Shown here in pieces: positions 42,833-53,138 of a stretch of 64,000 bases of DNA (position 1 is its first letter; the number at the start of each line of letters is the position of its first letter). The stretch covers positions 62,604,484 to 62,668,483 of the forward strand of contig CM066313.1 in the NCBI GenBank assembly GCA_033807775.1, given 5' to 3'. The notes under the pieces were generated by a model. It did not search any database. It worked only from the letters and a program-made list of their open reading frames with translations, and had not been told where the DNA came from. This stretch comes from Saussurea involucrata. Lineage: Eukaryota > Streptophyta > Magnoliopsida > Asterales > Asteraceae. The translations under genes were made by a program, and so were the position numbers.

Positions 42833-43942
42833 ATGGCTTCCAGTTCCCACGCTGCTCAAAACTCTCCGGCGAACTCTCCTCAACACTCTCCAGTGCATTC
42901 AGAGCACTCCCATAACCCAAACATCACCGTAAATGCTAAAACAGAAAACTCCGGCGACTCTGCAAACTTTGCACCCACCACCAACCTTCAACACTTTCTG
43001 AACAAAGAACATTTTGAGGATGTTCTACCTTTAAAATCCAACAACTGCTACCTTGTGCCCTCACCAACAGCCTTTGGCGAAGCCCATGCTCTTCTCCTCA
43101 ATATCATGGAAAACCATATATTATACCCTCTCCTTTCCGAAACCCCAACCAAAATCCCTGCACGATATCTGAATCAATTTTGGCAAAGTTGCCGATTTGC
43201 TTCAGATGATTCTTTGATAAAGGGCTACATTTCAAAGCCAGACAAGCCTGAGTACCTAGAACTCATGTTTAACAGAACCATGTTCTCACTGGAGTTCAAC
43301 CTGCCAACAAGAGGTCTTCTTGGAATCAAGAAATATGCTGAGGTTCCTACGGACGAGGAGCTCTGCCGATTCGTAGAAATGTTAGGGTATAACATAACCC
43401 TAAGGAAACGCAATGATTTCCGCAGAGGCAGACTACCACCTCTGTGGAATTCCCTGTTCTCCATCTTAAATCGTTGCCGCACAGGGAAAAACGGTAGCCC
43501 TGACCAAAGCTCATTCCATATCCTGACCATCATGTATGGAATCTATTACGATATTCCACTTGATTATGCCACCATCATGATGCAGGAAACAGTGAATACG
43601 ATCGACAGAAAGCTCGCAACTCAAAAGGCCAAAAAGAACACACCAGGGTATCTGCCTCCTCTGCAATATCAAATAATTCTAGGAGTAATCTTCGAGCCTC
43701 TACTTCAAATGCAAAAATGGCCAATGGAAGGGCCATATGTAAAGCTTTATCCAATGAATAAAAATACTCCTACAGAGCATGAAGATAATTACCCCCACTG
43801 CAGACCTCTGTCGAAGAACCTTCTGTCGTATGCAACCGATGAAGATAAGAAATTAGAGTATATACGCGTCCACAAGACTCCAGAACCAAGTCCTGTGACA
43901 CCCCCGCGTCTAGGAGCCCCCTTAGGTGTAGATGTAGTTTAG
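42833..43942 (+). CDS. Extra (env-like) ORF of D, N-terminal domain
   Basis: It holds 369 residues ending at a TAG (43940-43942); the same frame continues. Residues about 55-320 form the shared globular domain: ARYLNQFWQSCRF, FNLPTRGLLGIKKY, EELCRFVEMLGY, GSPDQSSFHILTIMYG. Homologs are A 744-2396 and B 11282-12153. The leader is Ser/His/Pro-rich and not a signal peptide. No membrane helix is evident. Function is unknown. Confidence 0.82.
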   Translation: MASSSHAAQNSPANSPQHSPVHSEHSHNPNITVNAKTENSGDSANFAPTTNLQHFLNKEHFEDVLPLKSNNCYLVPSPTAFGEAHALLLNIMENHILYPLLSETPTKIPARYLNQFWQSCRFASDDSLIKGYISKPDKPEYLELMFNRTMFSLEFNLPTRGLLGIKKYAEVPTDEELCRFVEMLGYNITLRKRNDFRRGRLPPLWNSLFSILNRCRTGKNGSPDQSSFHILTIMYGIYYDIPLDYATIMMQETVNTIDRKLATQKAKKNTPGYLPPLQYQIILGVIFEPLLQMQKWPMEGPYVKLYPMNKNTPTEHEDNYPHCRPLSKNLLSYATDEDKKLEYIRVHKTPEPSPVTPPRLGAPLGVDVV

Positions 43943-45433
43943 AGGATGACAGAAGAGGAATGGGCTGGAGCTTTAGAGAAACACTATTCAGTACAAGATC
44001 GTTTCAAAGCCCAAAGAGAGAGCATTTACCCCTCTTCTCCCAAAAGAAAAACCTCTGCAGCAACACCCAAGAAGAAGAGCAAGAAAAGAAAACCCACAGA
44101 GGAAACTACAACCTCTGCAGCTCAACACTCTTCTCCAACACAAGCTGCAGAAACAAGATCTTCTGCACCTCCCTCCCCTCCAAAACAAAAGAAAAGGAAA
44201 ACCAAATCCACAGAAGAGGGAGCTCCTAAGCCAAAGAAGAGAAAGTCAAAGAAGAAGAAACCAAGTTTACCTCTGCAGGTCATCACAGAGGATGTCGAAC
44301 AAGAAGAGGAAGATCAGGCTATACCTCTGCAACCTCCCTCCCCAATAGTTTATACAGATCAACAGGGAGATTTCAATGCCTTCCACAACAATCCCGACAT
44401 TGCTCAAACCTTAGATCCATCAGGATGGGTCGCAGAACCATTGGATCAGACTACAGAGGCTCTGCGCACAACAGAAGTCATTTCTGCAGCTCAAGGTACA
44501 CAAACCATACACCCTCACGTACGAAAACTCATAGGAACTCATTCCATATATGATTCCTTAAGAGCAGAAGCGGAAACAATGGCGCCTACAGAGGAAACCT
44601 CAGAAGAAGAGGTAAACATAGACTCAGAGGAAGAGGTTAGGATAGAAACCGCAGAGGGTTCTGCAGAAAAAGATGCCGAAGAAGAAGAAGGCACACATCC
44701 CCAACCCCCTCCTAGTGCAACCTACATTTCTGATACCGCCGGTCTAGCGGCAGAGGGTATCATTGAAAAAGAGCAGCACAGCTCGATCCCAACCCCTCCC
44801 AGCCAGCAAGAGGTTACTCTTTCAACCTCTGTGCCTATTATAACTGGGGAAACCATTCCTGGGGAGTCCTCTCGAAAGGACTCACCCATAGTTCGTGATT
44901 TATTGCCCCAAATCACACCGGGCATCCTAACAGAGGAATTCGTTTCCTCTGCCACGCACACAACGATAAGGCCAAACCTCCTTTCAGAGGGGAGTAGAGA
45001 GCACAATGACGAAGAGACTCTAGACAAGTCTCCAAGTCAACAGAAGGACATTCCAATACCCACCTCTGGAGTGGATTTGGACTCTGACCTTCACAAAACT
45101 TCTGTAGAGGTTGAAACTCATGTTTCTCCTCGAGGATCAGAAGGAAATCCTTCCACCCTCAACGTACAAACAGGGGTGACAGAAGGTGTCCAAGGAACAA
45201 GGACAAACTCTGGAGACGAATGTGTTCCTCCAGAGGTTACCACAAGTTCACACGTATCAAGGGGTGAGTTCCAAACCCTTGTCACCTCTGTGAACCAAAC
45301 ATTGGAAGAGTTGAAAAGCTCTTTCAAATCTTTTGCAGAAGTTACATCCAAGGCCATCTCAGAACTAAACACCAAAATGGATGAAGTCTGCTGCCACAAC
45401 TTCTGCCACCACACCTGCCTCTGCTGCTGCTGA
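43943..45433 (+). CDS. Extra ORF of D, basic and acidic linker and coiled coil
   Basis: It is in the same frame as the N-terminal part. Lys-rich clusters (KKKSKKRK, KKRKSKKKK) look like nuclear localisation signals. Long Glu/Thr/Ser-rich stretches follow, then a coiled coil near the end (LVTSVNQTLEELKSSFKSFAEV). The last codons, Cys/His-rich, are an out-of-frame tail; the real continuation is the frame +1 that includes 45381-46391. Most GAG/CAG-rich codons carry the CAGAGG or CCTCTG word. Confidence 0.78.
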   Translation, partial: RMTEEEWAGALEKHYSVQDRFKAQRESIYPSSPKRKTSAATPKKKSKKRKPTEETTTSAAQHSSPTQAAETRSSAPPSPPKQKKRKTKSTEEGAPKPKKRKSKKKKPSLPLQVITEDVEQEEEDQAIPLQPPSPIVYTDQQGDFNAFHNNPDIAQTLDPSGWVAEPLDQTTEALRTTEVISAAQGTQTIHPHVRKLIGTHSIYDSLRAEAETMAPTEETSEEEVNIDSEEEVRIETAEGSAEKDAEEEEGTHPQPPPSATYISDTAGLAAEGIIEKEQHSSIPTPPSQQEVTLSTSVPIITGETIPGESSRKDSPIVRDLLPQITPGILTEEFVSSATHTTIRPNLLSEGSREHNDEETLDKSPSQQKDIPIPTSGVDLDSDLHKTSVEVETHVSPRGSEGNPSTLNVQTGVTEGVQGTRTNSGDECVPPEVTTSSHVSRGEFQTLVTSVNQTLEELKSSFKSFAEVTSKAISELNTKMDEVCCHNFCHHTCLCCC

Positions 45434-46391
45434 TTTTGAAAAAGTTGCAACTTCTGCTTTCAACAACTCGATGAAAATATATCTGGAAAAGATGAAAGAA
45501 CAAGTGTCATCATCAAAAGCTATTACTCCAAAAGAACTGCAGAAAGCTCTACGACAAGTTCAGGAACAAACAACAAAAGCCACTCTAGCCATGAAGCCTA
45601 ACGACTACATGACCAGAGCACAGTTGACAGAACTTGGGCAAAGCATCTTGAATCAAATGACAAAATTTATCAGAGCCTTCACAATAGCCAACGCTTCTTA
45701 CGTAAAAGACTTCAAAGCAAGTGTGGGAAAGATGTGGTTCAACACAGAGGCCGAGGTTCAAACTCTTCTTGGTCTTTGTGATGATCTCTGTGCCAAAATG
45801 ATGGCAGCCGGGGCGAAGAAACCTGACACTACTTGCAGAGCAGAGGGTAAAGAAGATAAGGGTCAGGATGACTCTGATGATGATGATTCATCAGATCATC
45901 CTGAGGGGGAGACACAAAGGGAGAAACAAAAAGAAACAGCTGCAACCAGTCCTCCAGTAGCAGCAGAACCAATTTCATCTGCACCCCCATCCCAAACCCA
46001 AGATCAAGGAACTCAACAAAGACCCACAAAGGAAACAACAGCCTCTGTGGAAACCACCTTTGTCCTTGAAAAAGATGTCCCTGAAGTTCAAATCCTGACA
46101 TCTTCATCCTCAGAAGAACTTCCCCATTCTCCACCAAAATCCCAACCCAAAACTCACCCAACAAGAAAATCCATTGCCCACAAACCAAAAACATCTAAAC
46201 GTTCTGCTACTTATGTCCTAAAAAGAATGGACTTCGTATCCGCTTTCAGAGCTGCAAAACGTTTCGATATCCCTCCACAAACCACAACCGAGCTCACAGA
46301 AGAAACATCTACAGAACCAAAATCCCCAATCAAACCAACAGAACCATCCCCACCAAAGTCCTCAGAAGCTGAAGTGTCAAAAACTACATAG
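45381..46391 (+). CDS. Extra ORF of D, post-coiled-coil segment
   Basis: It lies in the frame +1 to the upstream part; the shift lies somewhere in 45375-45430. An Ala/Thr run is followed by helices (MKIYLEKMKEQVSSS, LQKALRQVQEQTTK) and a block shared with B (NDYMTRAQLTELGQSIL). A Glu/Pro/Thr linker contains GAGGGGGAGA (about 45902). It ends at a TAG (46389-46391) followed by GCA. Confidence 0.78.
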   Translation: MKSAATTSATTPASAAADFEKVATSAFNNSMKIYLEKMKEQVSSSKAITPKELQKALRQVQEQTTKATLAMKPNDYMTRAQLTELGQSILNQMTKFIRAFTIANASYVKDFKASVGKMWFNTEAEVQTLLGLCDDLCAKMMAAGAKKPDTTCRAEGKEDKGQDDSDDDDSSDHPEGETQREKQKETAATSPPVAAEPISSAPPSQTQDQGTQQRPTKETTASVETTFVLEKDVPEVQILTSSSSEELPHSPPKSQPKTHPTRKSIAHKPKTSKRSATYVLKRMDFVSAFRAAKRFDIPPQTTTELTEETSTEPKSPIKPTEPSPPKSSEAEVSKTT

Positions 46392-46862
46392 GCAATCCCC
46401 ATCATACCAGCAGAAACCTCTACACCAATACCAGCAGAGACCTCAACACCCAAACCAACAGAAGCAATCCCACAGAGTCCAAAGCAGACAACAGGTTCTG
46501 AGCCTTCCCAAACCAAAAATAAAGGAAAGGGAATCATGACAGAAGAACCTCAGAAGAAAAAGGAAATGCCACAGACGACAGGGAAGTTGATGAAGAGCTC
46601 AATCGATGCCTTTGTCACTCCTAAACCTGAAGACGACTAGGCAACAGAGGGTAGGGTTGCAGAGATAAAACGAAAAATGGATGCTCTGCGAAGACCAATA
46701 CCACCACCAAATACACGACATGCAGAAATGGAAGAGGTGGTGTATAGGTACCTTTACAAACAGCAATATCAGAACAATCCTATACCACACATCGAAGATC
46801 CTCAACTCAGAGCTGACCTTGACAACACCTTCAGCAGAACAAAGCCAAAATCAAGGGCATAA
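46392..46862 (+). pseudogene. Extra ORF of D, linker continuation with a second TAG
   Basis: It stays in the frame of 45381. It is Pro/Thr/Lys-rich (EEPQKKKEMPQ), interrupted by TAG at 46638-46640, then RVAEIKRKMDALRRP and a stop TAA at 46860-46862. Protein-like content continues across each stop, so the stops are mutations in one long frame. Confidence 0.72.
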
Positions 46863-47519
46863 GTCTTCTCAGAGTCCAAAATTGAAAAGGTAATATACTG
46901 CAAATTCTCTCAAACAAGAACCTTTCCAAAGATCAGGTACAACATTTACAAAGTCAAAAGGGAGAACAAGTCCGAAAATCAATTTTCAGATGCCGATATA
47001 AGGAACTTGAACCCCTACGATCTGCCAGATCTTCTACTTTGGACGAAAGAAATATTCGACAACGATGCTAACAGAAGGGCCTATCAAGTATTCAGGAAAG
47101 CGATGAGAGAAAAGCTTCTGCTATATAGCATGATAGACTTTCAACTGGGAAGAGATCTTGGAGTCAGAAACCCGAGTCTGAGACCACCAGAGGATCACTG
47201 CCCACCTTCTGCAATACCCAACTCAATCATAACAACACCAATGTACGGGTTAGTGTATAAGGATCCTGCTGGTCAAGTAAGACTGTTTGTGGAAATGGAC
47301 TGTCAGAAGTATGCAACCAGTACTCTGAACAAGTTCAGATCAATCTTAGAAGAGAACAGAGGTACTGAGCTTATGGATCAAGAATCAGCAGAAAGAATGA
47401 TCAGAGAAATAGATGCTACAATCGGCTTGAGAGAACTCTGCATCAAATTCTATCACGAGATTAGAGAAGTGGGATTCGACAACAGAAGTTTCAACGACTT
47501 CAAAGATGCAAATGTCTAA
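46863..47519 (+). CDS. Extra ORF of D, conserved C-terminal domain
   Basis: The frame is open from 46863 (first ATG 47007) to the stop at 47517-47519. SENQFSDADIRNLNPYDLPD and YGLVYKDPAGQVRLF are the two blocks shared with B and, more loosely, with A and E (YGIFFLDYDGRKCF). It is mostly helical and charged. This is the end of a protein that would span 42833-47519, about 1560 codons. Confidence 0.78.
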   Translation, partial: VFSESKIEKVIYCKFSQTRTFPKIRYNIYKVKRENKSENQFSDADIRNLNPYDLPDLLLWTKEIFDNDANRRAYQVFRKAMREKLLLYSMIDFQLGRDLGVRNPSLRPPEDHCPPSAIPNSIITTPMYGLVYKDPAGQVRLFVEMDCQKYATSTLNKFRSILEENRGTELMDQESAERMIREIDATIGLRELCIKFYHEIREVGFDNRSFNDFKDANV

Positions 47520-47657
47520 ATCTCAGTTACTTATCTCTGTAATCTTTAAAAAGAAATGAAATGAAACTTTTGAGGTATTGTTTAACCTCTGTCTACTTTA
47601 CTTAGCCTAAATTATGCATAAAGTCAAATTTTCATTTTTCAATACTTAGGGGGAGAT
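47520..47657 (+). other. 3' untranslated segment and polypurine tract of D
   Basis: It ends with TACTTAGGGGGAGAT (47643-47657), immediately before the 3' LTR. Confidence 0.85.
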
Positions 47658-48448
47658 TGTTAGCTCCAATTATTCATAATATTAGAAGTATTGAAAAATA
47701 GGCCAAATATGAAAGGGTTCCACAGAAGCTCTGCGGTGTTCCACAGAAGCTCTGCCGAAGCAAACGATCATTCAAGGAACACCAAGTACCAAGAAGAAAC
47801 TACAGAAGACTACTCACAAAGGACCAAAGAAGGATCTACAGAAGAATGCTAACCAAGGACAGAGCCGCAAAACCTCTGTCACCCTTGACAGAACCTCTGC
47901 GGTTCAGATTGAAGACTTGGAAGATATTTATAATATCTTGCCACTGTTGTAGAAATATCTTACCACTGTTACAGAAATATCTTGTTACTGTTCCAGGGTC
48001 CGTTCATCAACTTGTACAAGGCATGGTCCGACAACAAACACGTGTTAAACTCTGATAGGAATCCTTGCAAGTTGATATTAGCGCATTTTATGCATGCAGA
48101 TTTCCAACTGTTCATGCCATCCCTTCTTTTCTGTAGCAATAGTCCTTTTGTCTAGAATAGTTCTTTTGTAGTAGTATAAAAGGAAGACTCATGTTGAGTT
48201 CTTCCTTACCAGTTCATATACAAGAAAAACACACACACACACAATTAACGTTAAATCTATTATTAGTGTTCTTCATCAAATATAGTAAACTTTGAGATAT
48301 TCATCTGTTCTTCATATACTGTTTATTTGATATTCTGTATTGTTTCTATACAAACATATCTATTAGTTCTTCAAATACGCTTCCGCAACACATCTCATTT
48401 GAACTAATAGATAAGATAATCTTTGTTAATCAAATACGGGAACCAACA
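47658..48448 (+). repeat. 3' LTR of element D (791 bp)
   Basis: It runs TGTTAGCTCC...GGGAACCAACA. TATA is at 48175-48180. It lacks the 836-bp insertion found in the 5' LTR and has a shorter AC repeat (48231-48242). Confidence 0.93.
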
Positions 48449-49177
48449 AGATCCCACTCCAGATCTCATACCGGATCCCACTCCGGATCTCATTCCGGAT
48501 CCCACTCCGGATCTCATACCGGATCTACTCCGGATCCAACTCCGGATCTCATACCGGATCTTCAATCTGTACGTCAATTTTACTCTAAAAGCTCATCTAA
48601 ATTCAAATTCTTTGTCGCTTCCATCTTAATACATATTTTCCAAGTGATTCAGATAGTTTGCTACCAAATATAACATTCAATTTCGATTGAAATCATTTAG
48701 AAGAAGAGATGAACTCACCTGTTTGGAAGAACCCAGGTCAGTCTCCAACCAAATCAGAAATCACCTTCTCTTACTCAAAACTGAATCGATAACCTAAAGG
48801 AGGAATCAATTCAACTCACAAATACCATTCCTAAAGAATAAGAAAGTGAGAAAGATCATCGATTCTTACCAAACAAGTGAGGCAAAACTCTTCCCCTGCC
48901 ACCGCCATTCCAAGACTAATTTGAGATAGAACTCAAATCCTTATCCGACTCACCCTTTAAGTATCTAAACTCACACTTTTACATATAACCCAAAACTATA
49001 TTCAAATAACAAAACCAACCCTCAAACATCATAATTTCTCAAATCGCTTAACACTTTGGTCAATTACCCTTTGACCCTTCAACATTTAAATCGTACATTT
49101 GTGTTAAATAACACTTTCTCATTATTTAAATGTTCTCCCAAAATGTACAATAATTATGGAAATTTTGGGGTGTTACA
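48449..49177 (-). repeat. LTR-A of gypsy G, right portion
   Basis: It resumes the interrupted LTR after the target duplication AGATC. GGATCCCACTCCGGATCTCAT-type tandem words occur at 48450-48560. It ends TTTTGGGGTGTTACA. Confidence 0.88.
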
Positions 49178-49743
49178 AATCTCCCCAACATGAAAATGAT
49201 TTCGTCCTCGAAATCGAAACTATACAAACAACTGAGGATATCTATTCTTCCTTTTTAAAGATAACCACCATGAAATATACTATGTGCCCCTTCAATTTCA
49301 AGTCCTTCATGCTTAATCATAGTTAAAAGTTCAAGAAAACAAGGACTCGATTTTCCACTTTTCCCAATCTTATACTGTTCAACATTACCCGCTCCCCAAC
49401 TTGAAACTCTGTAGGTTTCCTTGGGGCAACTGTACAATCATCAAGTCTTTACCCAACTATGACTTGATCTTATTTTAACCATTTTAACCATTAAAGCATC
49501 TTTCAAAATAATAAGTGGTATAGCTAACGTTTACTACAGATTGAAATACAAAAGGCCTTCATCGCACTGAATTCAAGTCCTTCATGCTTAATCATAGTTA
49601 AAAGTTCAAGAAAACAAGGACTTGGTTTTCCACTTTTCCCAATCTTATACTCTTCAGCATTACCCGCTCCCCAACTTGAAACTTTGTAGGTTCGATCCTT
49701 CATCGCACTCGCAAGCTATAAAGGCATGTTCCATTTTTCTAAT
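49178..49743 (-). other. 3' internal end of gypsy G, first copy
   Basis: GTTGGGGAGATT on the minus strand beside the LTR is the polypurine tract. The part 49260-49440 is nearly repeated at 49565-49690 and in the second copy (52735-52920). No pol sequence is present. Confidence 0.7.
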
Positions 49744-50217
49744 CTAATTCATACACACAATTAGATTATCAGAACCAAAGAATTCTGGTGGCTTGCAGCT
49801 CAAGAACGTCTTATAAGAACAAACTTTCTCCATCCTCCTGTTAACATTCAACATTGTGTTAACAGGTGAAGTTATAACACCAGTTCCCGTCTCAGGTCCT
49901 CGGGACTCAATACTTCTATCATTCAATACTTTCATAAACATTTCTTGTTGTTGTGCCCGTGCGTTATTCATAGCTCGCATCATATTCTCCATCATGCGAG
50001 ATTCCATTGTAGACTCTATCATCACTAGATTGGAGGTACCAACAGTCGTCCTTTGTGTTTGACTTTCTCCTCCTCTTATTATAGGTGGCCTCGGTGGAGG
50101 TTTGTAACTTCCAACCCTTTCAGGCTGCTTCTCCGCCACCCATTCACTTACTGCCCTCTCTTCCGAAGAATTAGGGGATCTGATTGGTGTATTCAACATC
50201 GTTCTGAGATTTAGCAC
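49744..50217 (-). pseudogene. gag: Gypsy G gag, N-terminal fragment
   Basis: On the minus strand it starts at 50217 or at the second Met (50199). It is Ser/Pro/Arg-rich, then helical (MIESTMESRMMENMMRAMNN), then YKTFLSCKPPEFFGSDNL, which corresponds to [18 protein letters not shown] in H. It stops just after this, so the main gag domain is deleted; a short trace (TTCATCGCACTCGCAAGC at about 49698) of a later gag part follows. Confidence 0.75.
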
Positions 50218-50552
50218 AAAAGATAACCATAAGAAATGGTTACACGTATCCCAAACACAAGAAACGTATTTTAGCGTTCATTAGTCATTGTAACAATTTA
50301 GAAACAAGTATGCTTACGTAACAATATATTCATAATAACAGTAGCTAATTGAAATTGTGAACATAGTGTACATAAGACTCCTCATTACCATTATCACAGT
50401 TCATAAATCATGTATTTTCGTCGATTCTAAGACTATCCCGTGTTAGTACTCCTACCCAATTCTCACAAATCATAACTTAATTCATCTCAGCTTAAGTCTA
50501 GGTATCTCACAATTATACCTAGTTCACTTAAACTACTGCTCTGATACCATAT
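50218..50552 (-). other. Leader and primer-binding site of gypsy G
   Basis: The primer-binding site is at 50538-50549, reading TGGTATCAGAGC on the minus strand. The leader is otherwise non-coding. Confidence 0.82.
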
Positions 50553-52651
50553 TAAAACACCCTGAAATTCACAACGAATTTAAACCTTAAATTAATCAGG
50601 ATTTGCCATCACAATTTCAAAGCTTTCATTTATATCGGAGAATTTGTAACAAGTTCAAACCTACTAAAGTTTATTATGAGAACCGGTTAATCTAATCTAT
50701 GATCAACACATAATTCCAAAAGCATAACTCTGGCACTCCTCGACACTCATCCCTTTGAATCCCTTCCCGTGCTGGCACCTGGTAAGAAAATTGAATTTGA
50801 AAAGATTAGGCTTACGCCTAGTGAGAACATCCAATTTTCAAATCAATGTCTTTATAAGCTTTGCAAACCAAAACTGTAAACAAAGCGTATAAAGTAACCC
50901 GATCCCAACTTTCTTACCGAACCCATAACATTTTTCAATCACGGGAATCATACCTGATTCCATGAGTATGACAACACCAAATATGTCATAGCTGCATATT
51001 CGTGAGCGCCACTACGAATCACCACGGATTCTAGTTTATCGATCATGCCTAAGGACTTACAATCAATTGCCATACCTTTTTCTTGGAATGGAAGCAAAAA
51101 TAGCACTTATATATTGCATACTTCTAATCCACCGAAAGCAAACGGAAACAACAATTATACTTTGTCTATCTCACGTTTCCATGTCTCAATTACGAATAGC
51201 AATTATACTTTTCCTATTCACTACAGTCAATACGAATAGCAATTATACTTTGCCTATTCCACTTCTCAACAAGAATAGCAATTATACTTTGCCTATTCCA
51301 TCATTTCAACATGAATAGCAATTATACTTTGCCTATTCAATCATTTCAACATGAATAGCAATTCTACTTTGCCTATTCATTCATTTCTACATGAATAGCA
51401 ATTCTACTTTGCCTATTCAATCATTTCTCCATGAATAGCAATTCTACTTTGTCTATTCAATCATTTCTCCATGAATAGCAATTCTACTTTGCCTATTCAA
51501 TCATTTCTCCATGAATAGCAATTCTACTTTGCCTATTCAATCATTTCTCCATGAATAGCAATTCTACTTTGCCTATTCCAAGTTATCAAATAATACTAGT
51601 GTCTATAGATCCATTACACTCCTTAGCATCCTTAGCATAGGTGCATATTTTCTCGAAGTCACAAAACGTTTCATATTATATTCTCAAAGATGAGAATTCC
51701 AAATAATATCATATCCTTATTCTCAATTGTCCCTCTTCGACGACTTAGCACGGGGAACCTATATCCGGACTGTCCGAAAACTCGTCCGGAAAAGTATTCC
51801 GAACTCAAAATCCGGAACCATCCGGAATCAGTACCAAGTCCGGAACTGTCTGAAACCGGGACTCCAATTGAGACTGGAACTTAGATCGAACCCGGATCCC
51901 AAACCGAATCTCAACGAAATCGGATCCCACTCCGGATCTCATACCAGATCCCACTTCGTATCTCATTCCGGATCCCACTTCGGATCTCATACCAGATCCT
52001 ACTCCGGATCCCACTCCGGATCTCATATTGGATCTTCAATCTGTACGTCATCTTTACTCTAAAAGCTCATCTAAATTCAATTTCTTGGTCGCTTCCATCT
52101 TAATACATATTTACCAAGTGATTCAGATAGTTTGCTATCAAATATAACATTCAATTTCAATTGAAATCATTTAGAAGAAGAGATGAACTCACCTGTTTGG
52201 AAGAACCCATGTCAGTCTCCAACCAAATCTGAAATCACCTTCTCTTACTCAAAACTGAATCGATAACCTAAAGGAGGAATCAACTCAACTCACAAATACC
52301 ATTCCTAAAGAATCAGAAAGTGAGAAAGATCATCGATTCTTACCAAACGAGAGAGGCAAAACTCTTCCCCTGCCACCGCCATTCCAAGACTAACTTGAGA
52401 TAGCACTCAAATCCTTAGCCGACTCACCCTTTAAATATCTAAACTCACACTCTTACATATAACCCAAAAGTATATTCAAATAACAAAACCAACCCTCATA
52501 CTTCATAATTTCTCAAATCGCTTAACACTTTGGTCAATTAGACTTTGACCCTTCAACCTTTAAATCGTACATTTGTTTTAAATAACACTTTCCCATTATT
52601 TAAATGTTCTCCCAAAATGTACAATAATTATGGAAATTTTGGGGTGTTACA
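50553..52651 (-). repeat. LTR-B of gypsy G (about 2.1 kb, undivided)
   Basis: On the minus strand it starts TGTAACACCCCAAAATTTCC and ends next to the primer-binding site (CA changed to TA). It aligns with LTR-A plus the split. It contains the tag CTTCGACGACTTAGCACGGG (51736-51755) followed by CCGGA-rich words to about 52030. Confidence 0.88.
51192..51580. repeat. 40-bp tandem repeat in LTR-B, ten units
   Basis: The period is exactly 40 bp in the right half (51391-51590). Each unit contains GAATAGCAATTCTACTTTGC then CTATTC, with complementary ends. LTR-A has six units, so the array changes in copy number. Confidence 0.9.
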
Positions 52652-53138
52652 AATCTCCCCAACTTGAAAATGATTTCGTCCTCGAAATCGAAACTATACA
52701 AACAACTGAGGATATCTATTCTTCCTTTTTAAAGATAACCACCATGAAATATACTATGTGCCCCTTCAATTTCAAGTCCTTCATGCTTAATCATAGTTAA
52801 AAGTTCAAGAAAACAAGGACTCGGTTTTCCACTTTTCCCAATCTTATACTCTTCAACATTACCCACTCCCCAACTTGAAACTCTGTAGTTTTCCTCGGGG
52901 CAACCGTACAATCATAAAGTCTTTACCCAACTATGACTTGATCTTATTTTAACCATTTTAACCATTAAAGCATCTTTCAAAATAATAAGTGGTATAGCTA
53001 ACTTTTACTACAGATTGAAATACAAAAGACAAGTTGCACCACAATAACATAATATACACCCATGTATAGAATTAACAAGGAATTTATCATAACTACATCC
53101 GTCCATTCCTTAGCGTCTTCCATCGTCATGTGAAATGT
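52652..53138 (-). other. 3' internal end of gypsy G, second copy, with protease-start trace
   Basis: On the minus strand, just after the gag stop, the same frame reads TFHMTMEDAKEWTDVV. This matches the linker before protease in H ([16 protein letters not shown]). Homology then ends and non-coding sequence continues to the polypurine tract and LTR-B. Pol is therefore missing from the start of protease onward. Confidence 0.7.

Larger units (their letters stand above)
34637..48448 (+). mobile_element. Sire-like Ty1/copia element D, complete end to end
   Basis: It has a 5' LTR, primer-binding site, gag-pol, spacer, long extra ORF, polypurine tract and 3' LTR, flanked by a perfect target duplication AGATC (34632-34636 and 48449-48453). 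It is inserted in the LTR of gypsy G. The gag-pol is one frame with two stops; the extra ORF has four stops and one frame change. The [11 protein letters not shown] motif and the extra ORF after pol fit the Sire/Maximus lineage. LTRs differ at about ten sites in the first 560 bp, by eye. Confidence 0.93.

Noticed and set aside
45415..45433. Cys-rich C-terminus of the D linker frame as a metal-binding tail
   Set aside because: It is the wrong frame of an Ala/Thr-coding stretch after the frame change; the homologous frame is the overlapping one.
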